11,625 nucleotides of DNA from an uncultured Collinsella sp. (GTDB lineage: Bacteria > Actinomycetota > Coriobacteriia > Coriobacteriales > Coriobacteriaceae): contig URYA01000033.1 of NCBI GenBank assembly GCA_900551975.1, forward strand, positions 1 through 11,625, read 5' to 3'. The notes beneath the pieces are model-generated. The model saw nothing but the letters and a program-made list of their open reading frames with translations. It searched no databases and was not told where the DNA came from. A program made the translations under genes and the position numbers. This document shows positions 1 to 6,525 of the stretch, in pieces. Each line of letters opens with the position of its first letter. Position 1 is the first letter of the stretch.

Positions 1-213
1 CAACGTCCTTATCCAATTGCCAGGTCTTCCTCTGAATTGTGTAATCTAATTCGTTCTTATGATGAAGGTTCCCAAATTGATTTAATAAGGTCTTTTAAAC
101 GACAGTTTGATATAAAAGATGATGGTATGGGTGATTCTACAATTGCTAATGTTATTATCGATTATGTAAAATCAGGCAAGTTAGATTTGGATTGTTACGA
201 ATGCAGCGAGTAA
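1..213 (+). CDS. C-terminal end of a probable CDP-glycerol glycerophosphotransferase (partial)
   Basis: An open frame enters from the left edge and ends at TAA 211-213, giving 70 residues. The tail reads as FKRQFDIKDDGMGDSTIANVII, close to the pattern F-x-x-x-x-D-G-x-(A/S)-x-x-I that ends TagB/TagF-type glycerophosphotransferases. These enzymes polymerise glycerol phosphate from CDP-glycerol onto teichoic acid or capsule precursors at the inner face of the membrane. The assignment is strengthened by the next gene, tagD, which makes CDP-glycerol and starts inside this gene. The catalytic part lies outside the window, so the family call rests on the tail and the neighbour. The AT-rich composition is unlike the right half of the window and suggests acquisition by transfer. 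Confidence 0.6.
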   Translation, partial: QRPYPIARSSSELCNLIRSYDEGSQIDLIRSFKRQFDIKDDGMGDSTIANVIIDYVKSGKLDLDCYECSE

Positions 214-596
214 TTACTTATGGCACGTTTGACTTGCTCCATTATGGGCATATCAATTTGCTAAGAAGAGCCAAAGAACTTGGGGACTATTTAATTGTGG
301 CTTTATCTACAGATGAGTTTAATCTGGAAAAAGGAAAAAAGAGTTATTTTTCGTTCGAAAAGCGTAAGCAATTACTTGAGTCAATCCGTTATGTTGACCT
401 TGTTATTCCAGAAACTTCTTGGGATCAGAAAATTAATGATGTCCATGAGTTTCGAGTCAATACATTCGTAATGGGTGATGATTGGCTTGGAAAATTTGAT
501 TTTCTAGAAAATGAAGGAGTTGAGGTGGTGTATTTACCACGTACTCCTGAAATTAGTACCTCTCAGATAAAACAAGACTTATTTTTACGCAAATAA
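201..596 (+). CDS. tagD: Glycerol-3-phosphate cytidylyltransferase
   Basis: This enzyme makes CDP-glycerol from CTP and sn-glycerol-3-phosphate, the donor for poly(glycerol phosphate) in wall teichoic acid or related capsule. The 131-aa length is normal for the family. Visible motifs are YGTFDLLHYGH near the N-terminus (the HxGH nucleotidyl-transfer signature), RYVDLVIPE, FVMGDDWLGKFDF, and the C-terminal RTPEISTSQIK carrying the ISTSxI motif. I chose ATG 201 because family members begin M-x-x-V-I-T-Y-G-T-F. A frame-extending TTG at 192 would add only three residues. The start lies 13 nt inside the upstream gene and no clear Shine-Dalgarno sequence precedes it, so translational coupling is likely. 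Codon use is AT-rich, unlike the core genes on the right. I see no missing catalytic residue and expect it to be functional. Confidence 0.95.
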   Translation: MQRVITYGTFDLLHYGHINLLRRAKELGDYLIVALSTDEFNLEKGKKSYFSFEKRKQLLESIRYVDLVIPETSWDQKINDVHEFRVNTFVMGDDWLGKFDFLENEGVEVVYLPRTPEISTSQIKQDLFLRK

Positions 597-614
597 CCTT
601 GTTATTTGGTTTTA
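590..614 (+). terminator. Probable rho-independent terminator of tagD
   Basis: CAAATAAC-CTT-GTTATTTG forms a perfect 8-bp stem with a 3-nt loop (590-608), followed by GTTTTAGG. The stem overlaps the tagD stop codon. It is AT-rich and the T-tract is short, so it may be leaky. The position directly after the last + strand gene supports the call. Confidence 0.6.
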
Positions 615-723
615 GGATAAATCTTCTTGAGCTTGGGGGTAGGTAGTGTCGAGAAAGTTGGTGTAGCGCCCGATCCGAAGCGAGTCGGCCCGGCGTCCTG
701 GAATCTGGAATACGGTTGATATC

Positions 724-2004
724 CTATGCCGCCTCGACCCTGTCCGCAAGCTCGAGACCGGACTCGAGCATCTTCCTGGCCTCCGCCTCAAGCCGCGCCC
801 ACTCGACGGGACCGTCGATTCCCCGAGTGCGCCCTTCGTCGTAGAGCTCGTTCATCCTCGCCTCCGAGAAGTACCTGGACTCCTGCCATATCTCGTCCTG
901 CTCGCACATGACCGCGCCCGCGAGCCGTACCAGCGAGCCCGTGGAGGGGAACACCTGCACGACGCGCGACCTGCGCTTTATCTCCCGGTTTGTCCTCTCC
1001 TGCACGTTGTTGGTGCGCAGGCGCTTCCAGTGGGTCGGCGGGAAGTCGAGGTAGGCCAGCGCGTCGGGCTCGGCCTCCTCCAGCACCGCCGCCGCCCTCG
1101 GGCAGCACCCCTCCAGCATTTCGCACGCCGCGTGGTACATGGCCGTCACGGTGGCGGCGTCGCGCCCGCGGAACACCTGCGAGACGATCCTGCCCACGCG
1201 GCGCCTGAGCTGCCAGGAGCCGGCCTCGCGCATGCAGTCGCGCATGAGGTGGACCGCGCAGCGCTGCCACGCGGCGCCCTGGAAGACCTCGCCGAGCGCC
1301 CGGACGAGCCCCGGGTGGGCGTCCGAGACGACGAGCCGCACGCCCGCCGCCCCGCGCGAGCGGATGGCCCGCAGGAAGGCGAGCCACGAGTCGTAGGACT
1401 CGGTGTCGACCACGTCGACGCCCAGGACGCGCCTCCAGCCGCCCGCGTCGCAGCCGATGGCGGTGACCACGGCGGTGGAGGCGACGCGCCCCTCGCGGCG
1501 GCACTTGACGTAGGTCGCGTCGAGCCAGACGTAGGGCACCGGCGAGCCGCCGAGCGGCCTTGCGCACAGGTCCTCGATGTCCGCGTCCAGGCTCGAGGCG
1601 ATGGCGCTCACCTGGTCCTTCGAGAGCCTGGAGACGCCCATCTTCTCGGCCACCCTCTGCACCTTGCGGGTGCTGGTGCCCGTGGCGTACATCTCGGCCA
1701 CGGCGGCCACGAGGGCGCGGTCGACGCGCTGGTAGCGCTCGAGCACGTCCTCCGGGAAGAAGCTGCCGGAGCGCAGCTTGGGGATGCGCAGCGTCAGCGT
1801 GCCGACGCAGGTGGCGAGCGACCTCTCGCGGTAGCCGTTTCGGCTGTTCGCCCCGCCACCGCACAGCTGGTCGGCCTCGGCGTCCATCACGGCGTTCACG
1901 ACCTGCTCGGCGAGTCTGCGAAGCAGCTCCTGCATGTCGATGGCGCCGTCGTCGAAACGGGGCATGGCGAGCATGTCCGGCGTCGGGTCTGATAAGATTT
2001 CCAT
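724..2004 (-). CDS. IS256/Mutator-family DDE transposase
   Basis: It catalyses transposition of the surrounding insertion sequence. The protein is 426 aa, a normal length for the family. The presumed catalytic residues are D162 (WLDATYVKCR), D228 (VVSDAHPGL) and E336 (TNNVQERTNREIKRRSR). The spacing of 66 and 108 residues is what is known for IS256. The Mutator-type motif QRCAVHLMRD (C249, H252) lies between the second D and the E. The conserved SRNGYRERSLAT and VFPSTGSLVRL segments are also present. The ATG at 2004 is preceded by AAAGGA at 2016-2021 with an 11-nt gap. No frameshift or internal stop is seen, so the element could be active. The gene runs opposite to tagD and in the same direction as the ABC transporter block. 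Confidence 0.95.
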   Translation of the reverse strand: MEILSDPTPDMLAMPRFDDGAIDMQELLRRLAEQVVNAVMDAEADQLCGGGANSRNGYRERSLATCVGTLTLRIPKLRSGSFFPEDVLERYQRVDRALVAAVAEMYATGTSTRKVQRVAEKMGVSRLSKDQVSAIASSLDADIEDLCARPLGGSPVPYVWLDATYVKCRREGRVASTAVVTAIGCDAGGWRRVLGVDVVDTESYDSWLAFLRAIRSRGAAGVRLVVSDAHPGLVRALGEVFQGAAWQRCAVHLMRDCMREAGSWQLRRRVGRIVSQVFRGRDAATVTAMYHAACEMLEGCCPRAAAVLEEAEPDALAYLDFPPTHWKRLRTNNVQERTNREIKRRSRVVQVFPSTGSLVRLAGAVMCEQDEIWQESRYFSEARMNELYDEGRTRGIDGPVEWARLEAEARKMLESGLELADRVEAA

Positions 2005-2010
2005 AGCGGT

Positions 2011-2064
2011 CTTCGTCCTTTCCTAGAACCTGTTGTTGTGGTGATTTCAGATTCTAGGACGAAG
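2011..2064 (-). promoter_or_regulatory. Inverted repeat in the transposase leader
   Basis: CTTCGTCCTTTCCTAGAA (2011-2028) pairs with TTCTAGGACGAAG (2052-2064), leaving a small bulge and a 23-nt loop. On the transposase mRNA this hairpin would bury the AAAGGA ribosome-binding site. Sequestering the site so that read-in transcription does not express transposase is known for other IS elements; here it is an inference from position only. Confidence 0.4.
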
Positions 2065-2172
2065 GCCGTTTTTCGTTAAACGGGCGCTAGGGTGTCACCC
2101 TTACACCAACATTTTCGACGCGATCCAGTGCAAAGCAATCGTCAGTTTAATCCTATGCGCTGATACCGCATT

Positions 2173-2607
2173 TCATTTGTTCGGCTCGAATTCTACGGCC
2201 TGGCAACCCTCGCACTCTCCGGCAAATGGATTGAACGCGAAGGCAGAGATGATGTGTGCGTGGACATCGAGGCTGCTGTAGGCAACATACTGGGACATGG
2301 ACCCCCGCTGCGCGTGGATGCGGCCCGGCATATTCATTGCCGTCCAACCCCGTGTAGTTGCAGCAAAGGGTGGAACCTCAATGCTCAGCTCATGTTGTCC
2401 GTGGGACACGAGAATCGTAAGTACACTTTGGTGCGATTCTCACGCTGATACTGAGCCACCTGGAATAAGATACGTCGCGACAACACTTCGCTTCACCTCT
2501 GTCTCGACAAGATGACGTAGACTAAAGTTTCCTTTAGTAAGAGAACGAGAACTATATCTGAAAGCGTTGCGATGGCGTGAAGGCACCGAGTCCGAACCGC
2601 CTGAATG
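2173..2607 (-). pseudogene. Interrupted reading frame downstream of the ABC transporter; unrecognised, possibly cupin-like
   Basis: One frame stays open for 144 codons from just after TAG 2608-2610 to TGA 2173-2175, apart from a single TGA at 2440-2442. Upstream of that stop it reads SLRHLVETEVKRSVVATYLIPGG, and downstream VLTILVSHGQHELSIEVPPF, then MNMPGRIHAQ, ending in GECEGCQAVEFEPNK with a C-x-x-C pair. The series of beta-prone stretches, a PGG turn, a His after it and a PGxxHA-like segment resembles a cupin barrel, but this is only a pattern impression and I do not claim a family. A shorter intact frame (2173-2409, GTG start, 78 aa) exists within it but has no evident ribosome-binding site. 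The frame follows the ABC gene on the same strand, so it may be the decayed last gene of that operon. Non-coding sequence is the alternative. Confidence 0.35.
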
Positions 2608-2668
2608 CTACGTGCATCTGCATCGCCTTTTTGTTATCTCTGCCAGTTGGGTAGCACCACACTTGTCA

Positions 2669-4321
2669 TCATTTACCCTGGTACATGCTGCCTAAATCCA
2701 CTACCCCTTCTACCGCGCCGACCATCTCGTCATCGTGAGAGACAACGATGATCAGCTGGCTTTGCTTGTTGCGCTTAACATAGGCCGCAAGCTCGGCGCG
2801 GCTTACAGCGTCTAACCCAGTCGTGGGCTCGTCGAGTACCAAAACTGACGACTTGCGTGAAATCGCCGACCATAAGTACACTCGGCGCAGCTCACCGCCC
2901 GAAAGCGCGGAGCAACGTTTCCCGAGCAACTCCTTCACGCTGTTTTCCAGCGAAAGTAGGCCATCTACACCCCGGTGATAGGAAGAAAAGGGCGTGCCGA
3001 AATACTCTAACAGCTCTTTCACCGTTTCGTCCGGCGCGAAGCACGACTGTGGGCAGCACGATATCTCTCTCGCACGTATGTAATCCAAGTCGCATTCTTC
3101 GATTGGCACACCGTTGTATTTTACTTTGCCTTTCGATGAGTATAGCCCGAGCATCAAGTAAAGAAGTGACGTCTTGCCTCTTCCGTTTTCCCCAACTATG
3201 CAATATGTACCAGGACCGGAAAACTTGAAAGAAAACCCGCCGAGGACCTCTCGGACAGATCCGTCTGGAAGGGCAACCGAGAATTCCAAATCAGATACCG
3301 AAATGTCATTTATTTCATCGAGTTTAGCTAAATCGGTCCGATTCCACCCCGATCTCTCCTTTTCTCTCGTCGCGATAGCCGTCCTATCCCATGATGCTTT
3401 GGCATCTTGATAGGATTTGAACAATGACATCATACTTTTCAAAGTCTTAAAGAGAACCGCGAAGTATGTACCGATGATAGTGTACTCGCCTATTGACATA
3501 GTTCCGTTAATGATTCGTACTCCGGAAACAACAAGTATCACCGCTTGAAACAACGCTGCGAAAAGACCATCGAGCGATGTCAGAGAATATGATAGCTTTC
3601 CGGAGCGCAAAACTTTGGGAAAATAGCTCTTAAACCCAGCGTCGAGCGCTTGTTCGCTCTTGCCGTACGAAGATGTCAGTTGAATGTTGAGAATCTGATT
3701 AAGCTGCGATGCAATTGCGGCGTAAAAGGCGCTGTCCGCCTCTTTCTTCTCATACGTGACCCTATACAAAAGTTTCCTCAACCCAGTAATTACACAGAAA
3801 TACACGATGAGGAGAATGATGGAAAACACCGCGAGAGTTGAATCAATTGACCATATGATAAGCAATACGATGGGAATGGCTACAATGGACAGCGGCGCAC
3901 TGATAAAATTCGCCAAAACGAAGGATGAGACCACGCTGGAGTCGGAAATAATCCGTTGCGTTGTATAGGCTGGATCGATGGTCCGACTCACCAAGTAATC
4001 GTCTCTTTCAAAACGCAAGACGGCCTCCCTGAGAAGATCAAAGGAAAGTCTCGTGGTTATGCGAATGGAAAGTGTTCCTGCAAAATAAGTAAAGAGGGTG
4101 GAGAAAACTCCTATTGACGCAACCAGGAGCGCGAAGAGTACGGCGTCTCTTTCGCTGCGGTTACCGAGAAGAAAATCTAAGAATTTCCCGTTCACGTATG
4201 GCATGGCATAGGAGAGAGCGGTTCCAATCACCGTGATAGCAATGAAGACGAAAGCCCCTTTTGCTCTGATGAACCTCGAGAGAACGCATCGAATCAAGGA
4301 AGGCCCCAATCTACCCGCCAC
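2669..4321 (-). CDS. ABC exporter half-transporter (membrane domain fused to ATPase), peptide-export type
   Basis: The protein is 550 aa, with an N-terminal membrane domain followed by an ATPase domain, as in MdlB/McjD-like homodimeric exporters. Predicted membrane helices lie near residues 23-42, 60-81, 130-157, 160-180, 252-270 and 279-297. The nucleotide-binding domain has Walker A GENGRGKTS (377-385), Q-loop Q425, signature LSGGE (473-477), Walker B VLVLDEP (493-499) with catalytic E498, and H-loop H529. No peptidase domain precedes the membrane part, so a leader would be removed by another enzyme. The GTG at 4321 is the first in-frame start after a TGA, but no ribosome-binding site precedes it. 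An alternative start, GTG 4335-4333, has AAGGT four bases upstream and would need a frame correction after about 12 codons (VIDVLWRVDWGL). It lies between a broken methyltransferase gene and an interrupted frame. The substrate is unknown. Confidence 0.88.
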   Translation of the reverse strand: MAGRLGPSLIRCVLSRFIRAKGAFVFIAITVIGTALSYAMPYVNGKFLDFLLGNRSERDAVLFALLVASIGVFSTLFTYFAGTLSIRITTRLSFDLLREAVLRFERDDYLVSRTIDPAYTTQRIISDSSVVSSFVLANFISAPLSIVAIPIVLLIIWSIDSTLAVFSIILLIVYFCVITGLRKLLYRVTYEKKEADSAFYAAIASQLNQILNIQLTSSYGKSEQALDAGFKSYFPKVLRSGKLSYSLTSLDGLFAALFQAVILVVSGVRIINGTMSIGEYTIIGTYFAVLFKTLKSMMSLFKSYQDAKASWDRTAIATREKERSGWNRTDLAKLDEINDISVSDLEFSVALPDGSVREVLGGFSFKFSGPGTYCIVGENGRGKTSLLYLMLGLYSSKGKVKYNGVPIEECDLDYIRAREISCCPQSCFAPDETVKELLEYFGTPFSSYHRGVDGLLSLENSVKELLGKRCSALSGGELRRVYLWSAISRKSSVLVLDEPTTGLDAVSRAELAAYVKRNKQSQLIIVVSHDDEMVGAVEGVVDLGSMYQGK

Positions 4322-4342
4322 AAAACATCAATCACTGATACC

Positions 4343-4451
4343 TTACACCTCAACACAACAGGAGCGAAGATTTGCCAATGAGACTGCTTTAAGATTGCCT
4401 TGGGCCAATACGATCTCAAGCTCTTCCTACAAGAGAGTCGGAATCGGACAT
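4343..4451 (-). pseudogene. Candidate precursor peptide with a Cys-Cys tail, frameshifted
   Basis: On the - strand, GGAGGAG abuts ATG 4451-4449, which opens MSDSDSLV. Removing one base in the GG at about 4426-4427 joins it to EELEIVLAQGN, then LKAVSLANLRSCCVEV and TAA 4345-4343, for about 35 residues in all. An acidic leader, a short Ser/Cys-containing tail and placement directly before an exporter gene are features of ribosomally made, modified peptide (RiPP) precursors. Evidence against it: one base must be removed, the ribosome-binding site sits unusually close to the ATG, and so short a frame can arise by chance. Without the correction the first frame ends after 11 codons. The TAA is followed by the AAGGT that could serve the ABC transporter. 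I treat this as a candidate only. Confidence 0.35.
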
Positions 4452-4466
4452 CTCCTCCGACGAACC

Positions 4467-4512
4467 TGGCAATCGGGCGGTTGAAATATCTTTTTCAACC
4501 GCCCGATTGCCA
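4467..4512 (-). repeat. Perfect 20-bp inverted repeat with a 6-nt loop
   Basis: The left arm 4467-4486 (TGGCAATCGGGCGG...) and right arm 4493-4512 (...CCGCCCGATTGCCA) are exact reverse complements around TATCTT. The arms are GC-rich outside and A/T at the loop side. No T-tract follows on either strand, so a standard rho-independent terminator is unlikely. It lies between the decayed methyltransferase gene and the candidate precursor/ABC pair. An mRNA-stabilising hairpin, an operator, or a remnant of a palindromic mobile repeat are all possible. It is the strongest non-coding structure in the window. Confidence 0.8.
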
Positions 4513-4636
4513 CAATAGATTTGAGCATCCGCCCACAAACGTCCGCGTTTTACACCCATCAAATCCTTTGCCTTTTGTCGTCTAGACTAGAAAAATCGCT
4601 CGAAATAACGCAACCGGCCTGCTCGCTTGAAGAAAC

Positions 4637-5480
4637 CTAAGCCCGTAACGTAGATGTGCAAACTTCCGAAACGCCTTGCGCGGCATAGTGCGTATAAACT
4701 TCGTCAACCGCCTCAGAAATATCTGAGTATCGCGCCGGGCCAAAAGCATACGATGTCGCAGCTATACCCTGCACCCATTCGGAACGCGGATTAATTGAAT
4801 AGCCACACAGCATCATCATACATGCATCTAGACCTGATTTCCCAAGTATCCGACGTATTGTTGAGAGCATCGCGGGTCGCCCCTGCACCATCGTCGTCAC
4901 CCCTATTAGCAGTATTTACCGTTTTTCTCTAAATGCGTATCGCCACCCTTAAGAATACGAAGTGTTTTATCCAGACCCGATTGTCCTCCATCTCAAACGA
5001 AGGGATAAGGAATCTCATCCGGAATCGGCAGTAACGGAGGATTCACAACGACAAGCGAAAAACATGAGTCATCTCTCAGAGGGGAGTAAAGGCTCCCCCC
5101 AAGCACCCTAGTTTCGTCATCCAAAGAGTTGATGGCAGTGTTCTTCTTACAAAGGTCGACAACAAAAGGGTTGATTTCTACAGATGTTACATCCATGCCA
5201 CAGTTGGTAAGTATCAGGCCCTGTATTCTGGGGCCAGAACACAAATCGAGAGCCTTCCGTGCGCTCTGCGGTGTAAGGCGTCAATCTCAGCAAATCTGTC
5301 CCACAATACTGCGCTGAAGAACAAGACGGAACCCCTGAGCCAAACTCCCCCATACCTTATTAAGGCTAAGACAGGCAAGTTCACGCACCCGGCATATTCC
5401 AGAATAACATCCTATTGTTTTAGATGCTCTACAAGCATGAACAGCCGCGAATCGGAAAGATCTTCTAGTTTCGCCCCGAC
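4637..5480 (-). pseudogene. Decayed class I SAM-dependent methyltransferase (HemK/PrmC-like NPP type)
   Basis: Pieces of one methyltransferase lie in order on the - strand but in changing frames. They are AKLEDLSDSRLFMLVEHLK (near 5474-5420), then GCYSGICRVRELACLSLNKV and a following stretch (to about 5290), then DLLRLTPYT, then LDLCSGPRIQGL (SAM motif I), VTSVEINPF, and LVVVNPPLLPIP (the NPP motif). A TGA at 4993-4995 cuts this piece where the family reads F-V-G-x-G-G, and DGGQSGLDKTLRIL follows in the same frame. Another shift near 4906-4912 leads into LLIGVTTMVQG and ends with YSDISEAVDEVYTHYAAQGV. Intact enzymes of this type methylate a peptide, protein or small molecule. In motif I the usual GPG is GPR. 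At least three frame changes plus one nonsense codon make it non-functional. The outer limits are approximate because the original start is not visible. Confidence 0.8.
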
Positions 5481-5550
5481 TGACCGCCAAGGGCCAAAAT
5501 GGCCCCTCCATCCCCGGGCGACTGGCTCTGGCGCGCCAAGGAGTGTCCCC

Positions 5551-5585
5551 AGCCGGCAGAAAAGGAACGTCCCTATCTGCCGGCT
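5551..5585 (-). terminator. Stem-loop at the end of the FHA gene, possible terminator or intergenic repeat
   Basis: AGCCGGCAGA (5551-5560) and TCTGCCGGCT (5576-5585) are exact reverse complements around a 15-nt loop containing GGAACGTCCC. The right arm overlaps the TAG stop of the FHA-protein gene. Position suggests a 3' end structure for the kinase operon, but there is no T-tract after the stem on the - strand. A similar GGAGTGTCCCC sits just beside it, so this could be a dispersed intergenic repeat rather than a terminator. It also marks where core-like composition begins. Confidence 0.45.
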
Positions 5586-6522
5586 AGAGAGCACCGAAGA
5601 GGATGGCGTAGGTAGTGGATTCGCCGAGCTTGAGCTCGTCGCCGGGATTGAGTTGGACGGAACGGCCGGGCTCGACCTGAATGCAGACGCGCGTGGCCCC
5701 GTTTACCACCACGGTTCCGTTGGTGGACGACAAGTCCTCGACGTGCCAGATATTTTGAGCATCGCACCAGATATGGGCATGGCGGGCCGAGACATCGTCG
5801 CCGACGTCGGTAATATCGCCCTCACCAGTGGCCAGCGCGCCAATCTCAACACCCTGCTCACTCGGCTGAATCCAGCGCGGGGCGCTCACGACAAAACTGT
5901 TTTGTACGCGCAGCAAGCCCAAGGGGTGCGCCGGGGCGGGTTCGCGTTCGCCCGCAGTCATCGACATGCCAAGCGAACGCGGCGTGGAGGTGCCTCCGCC
6001 ACAGGTCGCGTGCGCGTAGTCGATGGCATAGTTCACCGAGGACCGTACATCCGCCGAACAGCCGACGGCGACAAACAGCACCAGCACGGCCTCGGCGCGC
6101 TCGGCGGGCATGAGTTCCGCCGCCTGGGACAGGCGATCGAGCGCGTTGCGATAGAGATTCGTGTCCTGGTGGCACTCTTCGAGCGCGCGTACCATCGGTT
6201 CACCTGCAGGACCGCACACCATATTGATCACAGCCGTGGAGTCCATGGGATTGCGCTGGCGCAGGGCCAGTTGCGACATAATACGCGCAGCCGAGGTACC
6301 GTATTCGGCAAAGTAGCGCTGCTGAAGCGTGCCGACCGGCGCGCGAACGATAAAGCGGGAAACCCAAGAGCGATCGGCGGCCCGGCTCTGCGGGCTGCGG
6401 CCGTCGGCGAGCGGACGAGACGAAAGCACCAAGCCGCACAGCTCGATATGGCTCAGATGCGCCGCGCGCTTAAAGATGTCAAACATGGCCCCGCATGGGG
6501 TGAGCTCAACTTGAGATGCCAT
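5584..6522 (-). CDS. FHA-domain protein, partner of the upstream Ser/Thr kinase
   Basis: The 312-aa protein has an unrecognised N-terminal part (about 1-200), with no membrane segment that I trust, and a C-terminal forkhead-associated domain (about 205-312). FHA domains bind phosphothreonine peptides. The core SARHAHI (S245, H248) and DLSSTNGTVVVNG (N268) are clear. The Arg that normally follows IG at the start of the fold is Ala here (IGA, A229), and the usual S-R-x-H is S-A-R-H. These are two departures from the phosphate-binding consensus. The ATG at 6522 lies 3 bp after the kinase stop, with an ideal AAGGAGG (6531-6537) eight bases upstream inside the kinase gene. The domain and tight coupling suggest it reads or mediates the kinase signal, though altered binding residues leave the mode open. 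It is the last gene of the operon. Confidence 0.88.
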   Translation of the reverse strand: MASQVELTPCGAMFDIFKRAAHLSHIELCGLVLSSRPLADGRSPQSRAADRSWVSRFIVRAPVGTLQQRYFAEYGTSAARIMSQLALRQRNPMDSTAVINMVCGPAGEPMVRALEECHQDTNLYRNALDRLSQAAELMPAERAEAVLVLFVAVGCSADVRSSVNYAIDYAHATCGGGTSTPRSLGMSMTAGEREPAPAHPLGLLRVQNSFVVSAPRWIQPSEQGVEIGALATGEGDITDVGDDVSARHAHIWCDAQNIWHVEDLSSTNGTVVVNGATRVCIQVEPGRSVQLNPGDELKLGESTTYAILFGAL

Positions 6523-6525
6523 GAC

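Larger units (their letters stand above)
648..2119 (-). mobile_element. IS256/Mutator-family insertion sequence, about 1.47 kb
   Basis: Imperfect terminal inverted repeats frame a single transposase gene. The left end GTCGAGAAAGTTGGTGTA (648-665) matches the inverted right end GTCGAAAATGTTGGTGTA (2102-2119) at 16 of 18 positions. A further matching base two positions outside each end means the true tips could be at 646 and 2121. Size and layout fit the IS256 family. Between the transposase start and the right end lie an inverted repeat (2011-2028 with 2052-2064, CTTCGTCC..CTAGAA against TTCTAGGACGAAG) and a short GGGTG-A-CACCC palindrome (seen on the - strand) near the tip. These may shape the transposase leader mRNA. 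IS256 elements usually duplicate 8-9 bp of target, but no such direct repeat is visible at either choice of ends. The element is much more GC-rich than both flanks. Confidence 0.88.

Noticed and set aside
1030..1992. Long + strand open frame opposite the transposase gene
   Set aside because: It is an antisense shadow in very GC-rich DNA: low complexity, rich in Ala/Arg/His, no motifs. The opposite frame has full DDE transposase motifs.
2440..2442. TGA as a selenocysteine codon
   Set aside because: No selenocysteine insertion-type hairpin or redox motif is evident and neighbouring genes are clearly decayed, so a nonsense change is simpler.
4467..4512. Hairpin as a classical rho-independent terminator
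   Set aside because: The stem is perfect, but neither strand has a T-tract after it. It is kept as an unexplained inverted repeat.
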